The notes below the pieces were generated by a model. The model did no database searches. It was not told the origin of the DNA and worked only from the letters and a program-made list of their open reading frames with translations. Positions 1 to 6,501 of a stretch of DNA of 39,186 bases are shown here, piece after piece. The stretch comes from Lachnospiraceae bacterium (GTDB taxonomy: Bacteria > Bacillota > Clostridia > Lachnospirales > Lachnospiraceae): contig JAFRZM010000032.1 of the NCBI GenBank assembly GCA_017442585.1, forward strand, positions 1-39,186, read 5' to 3'. Within the stretch, counting starts at the first letter, position 1. Every line of letters begins with the position of its first letter. The translations under genes were made by a program, and so were the position numbers.

Positions 1-31
1 AGTATGACCGAGAAAGGAGGAATGACCATTT

Positions 32-1426
32 ATGGCAGAAAACATTGAAAACAATGGCTGTTCGCAAAGAGATAGTGCGGAACATGAAGGGTATGCGAAA
101 GCGCCTAGGTCGTTCAATCGGATATGGAAAGAAAGAGACAGTGCACAGCCGAAGCTCTTGGAAACGATACTGTATAAAGACAACTTTAACAGAGCGTACA
201 AGAGAGTGAAGGCAAACAAGGGAGCGCCTGGTATTGATGGAATGACTATTGAAGAGGCACTTCCTTATCTCAAGGAACATCAGCAGGAGCTAACCGACCG
301 CATATACCGCGGAAAGTATACTCCATCGCCAGTAAGACGAGTTGAGATTCCGAAACCAGACGGTGGTGTGCGAAAGCTTGGCATACCCACCGTGATAGAC
401 CGTACACTTCAACAGGCAATAACACAACAGTTAGTGCCAATCTATGAACCGCTGTTTGCAGATGGAAGCTATGGTTACCGTCCCAACAGAGACGCAAAAG
501 GAGCGATACTGAAGGTCAAGGAATATGCGGAGCAAGGCTACACATTTGCGGTAGTCCTTGATTTATCCAAGTACTTCGATACCCTGAACCACGAAATCCT
601 TATAAATCTTCTCCGAAAGAAGGTTAAGGACGAACGTGTAGTACAGCTCATAAAGCGATATCTGAAAAGCGGAGTAATGAAGAATGGAGTGGTCATCGAC
701 ACAGAGGAAGGCTCTCCGCAAGGTGGTAATCTATCACCGCTACTTGCGAACATCTACCTCAACGAATTCGACCAAGAGTTTTTAAAGAGAGGTGTACCCT
801 GCATCAGATATGCAGATGATATCGTGCTCCTTGCCAAAAGCAAAAGAGCGTCGGAAAGACTCTTGGAAAGCAGTACGAGATACCTTGAAGAGAAACTGAG
901 ACTTACAGTTAACCGAGAGAAAAGCCGTACTGTAAGCGTGTTTGCAATCCAAAATTTTAAATTCCTTGGCTTTGCATTGGGGAGGAACGGAAGTGGCATA
1001 TATGTCCGAGTTCATGTAAAGTCATGGAAGAAGTTTAAGTCTAAGCTGAAAGACCTATCTTCCCGTAAGTCTGTACAGTCCATCAAGCCGAGCCTTGAGA
1101 AAATCAAGGTATACGCCAGAGGTTGGCTTAACTACTATGGGATTGCTAGCATGAAAAACAACATAGATGACATCAACGGATGGCTCTATCACAGAATACG
1201 CATGTGTATATGGAAGCAGTGGAAACAGCCGAGGACTAAATACAGAAATCTCGTAAAGCTCGGAATTCCTGAACACTATGCGGCAACTATAGCGAACAGT
1301 CGCAGGAAGTATTGGTTCATTAGTAACAGTAAAGCTGTGATATGGGCGTTAAATAAAGAAAGACTGATAAACAGTGGCTTCTATGATTTAGCCACAGCCT
1401 ATCAGTCTGTGCACATCAACTATTGA
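32..1426 (+). CDS. ltrA: Group II intron reverse transcriptase/maturase (LtrA-type, no endonuclease domain)
   Basis: This is the intron-encoded protein: it assists splicing and copies the intron RNA into DNA during retrohoming. The 464 residues show RT fingers and palm (about 60-315), with the catalytic YADD motif in the segment CIRYADDIVLLAK and the upstream SPQGGNLSPLLANIYL block. A maturase domain X follows (about 345-410, including GWLNYYG). The protein ends at HINY with no HNH endonuclease signature (no CxxC...HH...CxxC), which fits the En-minus bacterial classes. AAAGGAGG at 13-20 supports ATG at 32; ATG at 22 is in another frame. The frame is intact and the catalytic residues are present, so the protein could be functional, but the window does not show whether the whole intron is. 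Confidence 0.93.
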   Translation: MAENIENNGCSQRDSAEHEGYAKAPRSFNRIWKERDSAQPKLLETILYKDNFNRAYKRVKANKGAPGIDGMTIEEALPYLKEHQQELTDRIYRGKYTPSPVRRVEIPKPDGGVRKLGIPTVIDRTLQQAITQQLVPIYEPLFADGSYGYRPNRDAKGAILKVKEYAEQGYTFAVVLDLSKYFDTLNHEILINLLRKKVKDERVVQLIKRYLKSGVMKNGVVIDTEEGSPQGGNLSPLLANIYLNEFDQEFLKRGVPCIRYADDIVLLAKSKRASERLLESSTRYLEEKLRLTVNREKSRTVSVFAIQNFKFLGFALGRNGSGIYVRVHVKSWKKFKSKLKDLSSRKSVQSIKPSLEKIKVYARGWLNYYGIASMKNNIDDINGWLYHRIRMCIWKQWKQPRTKYRNLVKLGIPEHYAATIANSRRKYWFISNSKAVIWALNKERLINSGFYDLATAYQSVHINY

Positions 1427-1427
1427 A

Positions 1428-1497
1428 AGCGCCGTATACCGAACGGTACGTACGGTGCTGTGAGAGGACGGCGGTTAGTCACCGCCTCCTACTCGAT
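1428..1497 (+). ncRNA. Group II intron domains V and VI
   Basis: Bases 1428-1459 fold as AGC.G.CCGTATACC - GAAC tetraloop - GGTACGTACGG.T.GCT. The two-base bulge on the 3' strand and the AGC catalytic triad are hallmarks of domain V. After a short linker, GGCGGTTAGTCACCGCC (about 1470-1486) forms domain VI, and the sequence ends CTCCTACTCGAT (to 1497). The RT stop codon at 1424-1426 almost touches domain V. The exact 3' splice site is inferred from the usual AY ending. Confidence 0.85.
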
Positions 1498-1582
1498 TGC
1501 TAAAATCGGCAGCTTATCTAACTTTTAATCATAGTAAATTCCGGATATTTTTCTGTTTTTTAAAAAAATTTCCAAAAAGGTC

Positions 1583-1609
1583 TAAAGTCGAAACTTAATC
1601 CGTCGATAT
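1583..1609 (+). promoter_or_regulatory. Sigma-28 (SigD/FliA)-like promoter of flagellin 1
   Basis: TAAA at 1583-1586 and TCGATAT at 1603-1609 are separated by 16 bases, close to the Firmicute sigma-D pattern TAAA-N14/16-CCGATAT. The second flagellin has TTAAGT and TCGATAT at the same 20-base offset, which supports the call. The leader to the start codon is about 60 bases. Confidence 0.75.
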
Positions 1610-1675
1610 ATATTACATCTAAGTCATGACAATAAAATTTTACATAGGAATTATTTTCTCAAGGAGGAATTTATT

Positions 1676-2749
1676 ATGGCAATGGTAGTACAGCATAACT
1701 TATCATCAATGAACACAAACAGACAGCTTGGTATTTCTACAGCACAGCTCGCAACTTCAACAGAGAAGTTATCTTCAGGATATAGAATCAACCGCGCAGC
1801 AGATGATGCAGCAGGACTTAAGATTTCCGAGAAGATGAGAAGCCAGGTAAGAGGTCTCGATCAGGCATCAGATAACGCAGAGAACGGTATCTCCCTTATC
1901 CAGACAGCAGAAGGTGCGTTAACAGAAACTCACGCAATCCTTCAGAGAATGAATCAGTTAGCAGTACAGGGCGCTAACGATACAAACGAAGATATCGACC
2001 GCGACGCCATTAACGACGAGCTTAGAGCACTTACATTTGAAATCGATAGAATTTCTTCTACAACACAGTTTAACAAGAAGAACTTACTCGATGGTACATT
2101 ACAGAACAACAGATTACAGATCGGAGCTAACGTAGGTCAGAACATCGTTATCAATATTGATAACATGGATGCAGAAAACATCGGACTTAAGGTTACATCA
2201 TTCAAGACATATGGATACACAATCAACGGTCAGTCTGTAAAGGGTTATGAAACACGTTCAAAGGCACTTGAGCAGGCAAGAAACGTAGCTTATACACAGC
2301 ATACCGGTGAAGTTTCAACAATAGGCGGCAAGTACTTATTAAGCAACAAGTCATTTACAACACTTCATTCAGTAAAGATTGCTATTGCAAGTGCTAAAGA
2401 GCATATTTACAGTGTTGGTAACATGGTTGAAACAACACATTCAACTCGTGTAGCAGTAGATAACTTTACAGTAGCTAACCAGACATTATCAAAGGTTCAG
2501 GCAGCTATTAACAAGGTATCAAGTACACGTTCCGCACTCGGTGCTTTACAGAATAGACTTGAGCATACAATAGCTAACCTTGATACATCATCTGAGAACA
2601 CATCAGCAGCTGAGAGCCAGATTCGCGATGTTGATATGGCTACAGAGATGGTAGCTTACAGCAAGTCCAATATCTTACAGCAGGCAGGTCAGTCAATGCT
2701 TGCACAGGCTAACCAGTCAACTCAGGGTGTACTTAGCTTACTTCAGTAA
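1676..2749 (+). CDS. fliC/hag: Flagellin 1 (short flagellin)
   Basis: Main subunit of the flagellar filament, exported through the flagellar type III apparatus, so no signal peptide is expected or seen. Of its 357 residues, the first about 170 hold the conserved N-terminal D0/D1 helices (MVVQHNLSSMNTNRQ, LSSGYRINRAADDAAG, an ISLIQTAEGAL region) and the last about 90 hold the C-terminal D1/D0 region ending in ANQSTQGVLSLLQ. The Ser/Thr-rich centre (about 175-270) is short and is the variable surface-exposed part, where O-glycans would be expected. AGGAGG lies at 1662-1667. It is a near-copy of flagellin 2 downstream, differing mostly in the centre, and lies upstream of the glycosylation genes. 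Flagellin identity is certain; glycosylation is inferred from context. Confidence 0.97.
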   Translation: MAMVVQHNLSSMNTNRQLGISTAQLATSTEKLSSGYRINRAADDAAGLKISEKMRSQVRGLDQASDNAENGISLIQTAEGALTETHAILQRMNQLAVQGANDTNEDIDRDAINDELRALTFEIDRISSTTQFNKKNLLDGTLQNNRLQIGANVGQNIVINIDNMDAENIGLKVTSFKTYGYTINGQSVKGYETRSKALEQARNVAYTQHTGEVSTIGGKYLLSNKSFTTLHSVKIAIASAKEHIYSVGNMVETTHSTRVAVDNFTVANQTLSKVQAAINKVSSTRSALGALQNRLEHTIANLDTSSENTSAAESQIRDVDMATEMVAYSKSNILQQAGQSMLAQANQSTQGVLSLLQ

Positions 2750-2800
2750 GACAGCCAATAGTTAATTAGAAATTGTACATACATAATCATAATCAGCAGG

Positions 2801-2835
2801 AGAGATCGGATGAAAATCCGGTCTCTTTTTCTTTT
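2801..2835 (+). terminator. Rho-independent terminator of flagellin 1
   Basis: An 11-bp stem AGAGATCGGAT / ATCCGGTCTCT (one G-U pair) with a GAAA loop at 2812-2815 is followed by TTTTTCTTTTT. It makes the two flagellins separate transcription units. Confidence 0.9.
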
Positions 2836-2903
2836 TACTTAAGAGCTTTTTCCTAAAAAATGATATTTTTTACAAAAAAAGTAAAAAAATATTAAATTAC
2901 CCC

Positions 2904-2930
2904 TTAAGTTTGTGACTCAATGGTCGATAT
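2904..2930 (+). promoter_or_regulatory. Sigma-28 (SigD/FliA)-like promoter of flagellin 2
   Basis: TTAAGT at 2904-2909 and TCGATAT at 2924-2930 repeat the arrangement before flagellin 1 (same 20-base distance from the first box to the second). The leader to the start codon is about 85 bases. Confidence 0.7.
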
Positions 2931-2962
2931 AGTGTATGTAAGCAAACCGGTGCTTCAAAAAT

Positions 2963-3014
2963 CAGGAATTAATTAATAGGAATTTAAATAGGAAGTTTAT
3001 TTCTCAAGGAGGAA
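2963..3014 (+). promoter_or_regulatory. GGA-repeat leader of flagellin 2, candidate CsrA-binding region
   Basis: AGGA occurs at 2964-2967, 2978-2981, 2990-2993 and 3007-3010; the last lies in the ribosome binding site. The flagellin 1 leader has AGGA at 1646-1649 and 1662-1665. In Bacillus, CsrA (antagonised by FliW) represses flagellin translation through GGA sites of this kind. No csrA or fliW is in the window, so this is inference from motif spacing. Confidence 0.4.
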
Positions 3015-3020
3015 TTTATT

Positions 3021-4109
3021 ATGGCAATGGTAGTACAGCACAACTTATCATCAATGAACACAAACAGACAGCTTGGTATTTCTACAGCTCAGCTTGCAAC
3101 ATCTACAGAGAAGTTATCAAGTGGTTATAGAATCAACAAGGCAGCAGATGATGCAGCAGGACTTAAGATTTCAGAAAAGATGAGAAGTCAGGTTCGTGGT
3201 CTTGATCAGGCATCAGACAACGCAGAGAATGGTATTTCTTTAATCCAGACAGCAGAAGGTGCGTTAACAGAAACACACGCAATCCTTCAGAGAATGAATC
3301 AGTTGGCAGTACAGGGTGCTAACGATACAAACGAAGACATCGACCGTGATGCCATTAACGACGAGCTTAGAGCTCTTACATTTGAAATTGATAGAATTTC
3401 TTCAACAACACAGTTCAACAAGAAGAACCTTCTTGACGGAACATTAGTAGACAATAGATTACAGATCGGTGCTAACGTAGGTCAGAATATTACAATCAAC
3501 ATCGGCAACATGGATGCTGAGCATATTGGACTTAAGGTTACATCGTATAAGACATTTGGATATACAATTAACGGACAGTCTGTTAAGGGATATGAAACAG
3601 CTTCAGCAGCTATCGAGCAGGCAAGAAACGTAGCATATGCACAGCATACAGGCGAAGTTTCAACAGTAGGAGGCAAGTATCTTTATTCAATACCTGGTGG
3701 TGCAAAGAAGTCATTTACAACACTTCATTCAGTAAAGATTGCTATCGCCAGTGCAGCTGAGGGAATCCACGGAACAAATAAGCTTGCATCTGTTACACAT
3801 TCTGCAAGAGTTGCAGTAGATAACTTTACAGTAGCTAACCAGACATTATCAAAGGTTCAGGCAGCTTTAAATAACGTATCAAGCCAGAGATCAGCACTCG
3901 GTGCTTTACAGAATAGATTAGAGCATACAATAGCTAACCTTGATACATCATCTGAGAACACATCAGCAGCTGAGAGCCAGATCCGTGACGTTGATATGGC
4001 AAGAGAGATGGTTGAGTACTCAAAGAACAACATCTTACAGCAGGCAGGACAGTCAATGCTTGCACAGGCTAACCAGTCAACTCAGGGTGTACTTAGCTTA
4101 CTTCAGTAA
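3021..4109 (+). CDS. fliC/hag: Flagellin 2 (short flagellin)
   Basis: Filament subunit of 362 residues, paralogous to flagellin 1. The first about 140 residues are nearly identical (for example INKAADD in place of INRAADD), and the C-terminal about 80 residues differ at only a few positions (DMAREMVEYSKNN versus DMATEMVAYSKSN). Most differences lie at about 175-275, including an extra SIPGGAK segment. It has its own sigma-28-like promoter, AGGAGG at 3007-3012 and a strong terminator. Keeping two intact copies suggests a mixed filament or dose effect; the sequence cannot say which is the major subunit. Confidence 0.97.
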   Translation: MAMVVQHNLSSMNTNRQLGISTAQLATSTEKLSSGYRINKAADDAAGLKISEKMRSQVRGLDQASDNAENGISLIQTAEGALTETHAILQRMNQLAVQGANDTNEDIDRDAINDELRALTFEIDRISSTTQFNKKNLLDGTLVDNRLQIGANVGQNITINIGNMDAEHIGLKVTSYKTFGYTINGQSVKGYETASAAIEQARNVAYAQHTGEVSTVGGKYLYSIPGGAKKSFTTLHSVKIAIASAAEGIHGTNKLASVTHSARVAVDNFTVANQTLSKVQAALNNVSSQRSALGALQNRLEHTIANLDTSSENTSAAESQIRDVDMAREMVEYSKNNILQQAGQSMLAQANQSTQGVLSLLQ

Positions 4110-4145
4110 TAAGAAACGGCACAGTCGTTTGAAAGTAAAACCAAT

Positions 4146-4176
4146 ATGGGGAGTGCAAGTCACTCCCCATTTTTTA
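4146..4176 (+). terminator. Rho-independent terminator of flagellin 2
   Basis: Perfect 10-bp stem ATGGGGAGTG / CACTCCCCAT, loop CAAGT at 4156-4160, followed by TTTTTTA. It separates the flagellin from the maf run. Confidence 0.92.
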
Positions 4177-4200
4177 TTAATTAGTATAATTTTTATCTTA

Positions 4201-4209
4201 TGCTATAAT
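4201..4209 (+). promoter_or_regulatory. Extended -10 promoter for the maf/glycosylation run
   Basis: TGCTATAAT (TGnTATAAT, 4201-4209) is a consensus extended -10 element with no convincing -35 box. It is 37 bases before the maf start and just after the flagellin 2 terminator, so it probably drives 4246 onward. The promoter before the nucleotidylyltransferase at 12628-12636 has the same form. Confidence 0.6.
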
Positions 4210-4245
4210 ATAGTTAGAATAAAAAGAGTCTGCGAGGTGTAAATT

Positions 4246-6204
4246 ATGCCGGGAAGAACTGAAAAGTTTATCTATGAAAGAAACGTTGCAAGATTTAGAA
4301 TAGCATATCCTTATGAATATCAAAAGTATACGGAATGGAACAGTAAAAAGGCTAAGTTTTCAATCGAAGAGGTTGAAACATATACGAAAAAGACTGCAAT
4401 AAAAGCGGTTTTTCCTGATGAAAGACAGTATATGCTTCAAAGCATCTACGGAGAAGACGATTACATAAATGATGCGGTAGATTCTTTGGGCAAATTAGGC
4501 AATCGTTGCCCGATATTTATAGTGGGCCTGCCTGCGATTGAAGAAGCTCGTAAGATTATTAAAAAATGCCATGAAGAGTGCATAGTTCTTATATATGAAC
4601 CATCAATCGAAGTTCTTGATTATTATTTAAAGAACGTGGATATTACCGACTTATTTGGAATACTTCCTGTCAGTTTGTACTTTGAAGGCTTATCCGGTGA
4701 TAAGTTATTGGACCGTGTAGCTTCACTCTTTACTCTTGAAACAATTTCGCTTTTCAGACAGTTTGTTTCGCCGAACTACGAGAATATCTGCGGTGAAGAA
4801 GTTTTAAAAGCAAGTAGAATCTTAAAAGAAGCATTCCACAAAGTAATGTCAATGTGGCTTACTGCAGCGCGTTTCACGGATGTTGCGGGCAACAATATGC
4901 TTTACAATTTACGAAGCCTTATAGACGGATATAATGTATCCGAATTATTCGGCATGCTTAAAAATGAGATTCCGGTAATACTTGTCTCAGCAGGCCCATC
5001 ATTAAACAAGAATATTGACGATCTTAAGAAGGCAAAAGGAAAGGCTTTCATAATTGCGGTTGATACTGCGATAAAGCCTTTGCTTAACCATGGAATTAAG
5101 CCTGATCTTTTCTGTATAGTTGACGGTAAAAAGCCTACAGCTCTAATGGATCATCCGGGAATTCATGAGATTCCGTTAGTAACTTCCCTTGTTGTAGCTT
5201 CGGGAATTATGGATCTTCATAAGGGCAAGAAATTTTTCTATGCATGCGATGAACTTATAGAAAAAGAAATTTTTGACAGATGCAGAAAAGAAACAGGATG
5301 TAAGAAGAATCTTTATCCTGCACACATTCCGACCGGCGGATCCGTAGCGAATTCGGCCTTTTCTCTCGCACATTACATGGGAGCAAAGGAGATAATATTG
5401 GTTGGTCAGGACCTTGCTCTTACTGGCGGAAAGACTCATGCGGACGGAACGTTTAAGGATAAAATGAAAAAGATTACCGCAGAAGAGGCTGCAGGTACAT
5501 TCTATGTTGACGGTATTCACGGCAACAAGGTTTTGACGCGTGATGACTTCGATGTCTATAGACGTTGGTTTGAGGCATATATCGAGGATGAAAAACTTAA
5601 AAATGTTATAGATGCAACCCAGGGCGGTGCAAAGATTAAAGGTACAAAGATAATGGCGCTTAAAGCTGCCATTGAAAAGTATTGTACAAAGAAATGCGAT
5701 ATACAAGGCAAGATTGATGCGCTTCCGAAGATGCTAGACTACAGTGCAAAGCGCGCACTTATCGATGTATATGAAAGCTTGCCGGAGAAGATGAGCGAAG
5801 TAAGGAAGATGGCGCATAAGGGAGTTTCTCTTTATAAGAAATTCGGAAAACTTGCATCGGCAGAAAATCCTGATGAGAAAGAGCTTAAAAAGTGCGCAGC
5901 TAAGCTTAAAACGGTTAATGACTTTATGAATGATGACAATTTCGCATTATTTGTTCAGTCGAATATGGTTAATATCGATTATATAATGCGTATGTCCATT
6001 TATGAAGAAGATGAGGATGAAGTTGAAGAGCGTATAAAGATTGCGCGTCACGGTCAGTCTTTCAACAGTATTATAGAGTTGTATGCGGCTCATCTTTATT
6101 TCAATACAAAAGAGATTGTAAAGAAACGTAAGCTTAAGGCGACTAAAGCCGATATTGGCGGTCCGCTTGATAAATTCTTATATGAATTAAGTAAGGAGGC
6201 ATAG
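4246..6204 (+). CDS. maf: Motility-associated factor (Maf) glycosyltransferase, DUF115 family
   Basis: Maf proteins are cytoplasmic enzymes thought to transfer nonulosonic acids from CMP-sugars to flagellin Ser/Thr residues before export. The 652-residue protein has an N-terminal domain (about 1-235), then the MAF_flag10/DUF115 core (about 240-410): VILVSAGPSLNKN (244-256), VDGKKP (292-297), TGGSVAN (363-369) and LVGQDLALTGG (385-395). A helical C-terminal region (about 470-652) follows. Its place directly after two flagellins and upstream of CMP-nonulosonate genes is the classic arrangement. The next gene starts 3 bases after the stop, so they are co-transcribed. The donor sugar is inferred from neighbours to be a legionaminic acid type. 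Confidence 0.9.
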   Translation: MPGRTEKFIYERNVARFRIAYPYEYQKYTEWNSKKAKFSIEEVETYTKKTAIKAVFPDERQYMLQSIYGEDDYINDAVDSLGKLGNRCPIFIVGLPAIEEARKIIKKCHEECIVLIYEPSIEVLDYYLKNVDITDLFGILPVSLYFEGLSGDKLLDRVASLFTLETISLFRQFVSPNYENICGEEVLKASRILKEAFHKVMSMWLTAARFTDVAGNNMLYNLRSLIDGYNVSELFGMLKNEIPVILVSAGPSLNKNIDDLKKAKGKAFIIAVDTAIKPLLNHGIKPDLFCIVDGKKPTALMDHPGIHEIPLVTSLVVASGIMDLHKGKKFFYACDELIEKEIFDRCRKETGCKKNLYPAHIPTGGSVANSAFSLAHYMGAKEIILVGQDLALTGGKTHADGTFKDKMKKITAEEAAGTFYVDGIHGNKVLTRDDFDVYRRWFEAYIEDEKLKNVIDATQGGAKIKGTKIMALKAAIEKYCTKKCDIQGKIDALPKMLDYSAKRALIDVYESLPEKMSEVRKMAHKGVSLYKKFGKLASAENPDEKELKKCAAKLKTVNDFMNDDNFALFVQSNMVNIDYIMRMSIYEEDEDEVEERIKIARHGQSFNSIIELYAAHLYFNTKEIVKKRKLKATKADIGGPLDKFLYELSKEA

Positions 6205-6207
6205 GAC

Positions 6208-6501
6208 ATGGATAATATGCGAGAAGAGTTTGAAACACTCATAGAACTTATAAATGTTAAGAATTACAAGGCGGTAGATGAGGTACTTAAGGATTATTTG
6301 AAGGATATAAGTAACTATATCATGTTTCTCGCCGGTAACGGCATAATTGCAATAGAAGAGCTTAATACATTAAGTGAGCATATGACAACTGCGATAAAGA
6401 ATAAAGACTACTTCCTTCTTAAGGATGTATTGCAGTATGGTCTTTTGAATGTATACGATCAGTTATTCCCAAGAGAAGAAAGCGTCAAGGAGGAAGAGTA
6501 A
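6208..6501 (+). CDS. Uncharacterised 97-residue protein between maf and glycosyltransferase
   Basis: I do not recognise this family. The 97 residues look all-helical and acidic (for example EEFETLIELINVKNYKAVDEVLKDYLKDI and the tail PREESVKEEE), with no signal peptide, membrane segment or Cys motif. Its start is 3 bases after the maf stop and its stop abuts the next start (6501/6502), so it is translationally coupled in the run. AAGGAGG at 6194-6200 serves the first ATG (6208); ATG at 6217 is an alternative. Position and size suggest a partner or chaperone of Maf or of the following transferase, but nothing in the sequence proves this. Confidence 0.75.
   Translation: MDNMREEFETLIELINVKNYKAVDEVLKDYLKDISNYIMFLAGNGIIAIEELNTLSEHMTTAIKNKDYFLLKDVLQYGLLNVYDQLFPREESVKEEE

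Larger units (their letters stand above)
1..1497 (+). mobile_element. Group II intron, 3' portion (5' part outside window)
   Basis: The window opens inside a group II intron. A maturase ORF is followed within 2 bases of its stop by a domain V-like hairpin and then a domain VI-like hairpin ending in CTACTCGAT, a typical bacterial group II 3' terminus. Domains I-III, the 5' splice site and the upstream exon are missing because they would lie before base 1. The 3' exon begins near 1498, about 85 bases before the sigma-28-like flagellin promoter, so the insertion is in or next to the non-coding region upstream of the flagellins. The intron class (IIB or IIC) cannot be fixed without domain I. Confidence 0.85.
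1656..4109 (+). repeat. Tandem duplication of flagellin gene with its leader
   Basis: Bases 1656-1695 are identical to 3001-3040, covering the ribosome binding site and first codons. Beyond this the two genes stay closely similar at both ends (5' about 500 bases, 3' about 280 bases) and diverge in the centre. The promoters share layout but not exact sequence. The pattern suggests an old tandem duplication whose ends are kept alike by selection or gene conversion. Confidence 0.9.

Noticed and set aside
14-1426. HNH endonuclease domain in the intron protein
   Set aside because: The C-terminus shows no paired Cys or HH motif; the protein ends after the maturase domain.
3940-4242. 100-codon plus-strand frame overlapping the end of flagellin 2
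   Set aside because: Different frame of the conserved flagellin C-terminus, running through the terminator hairpin; no ribosome binding site.
5176-5706. 176-codon minus-strand frame inside maf
   Set aside because: Antisense to the conserved DUF115 core with no family resemblance; composition is that of a reverse-strand shadow.
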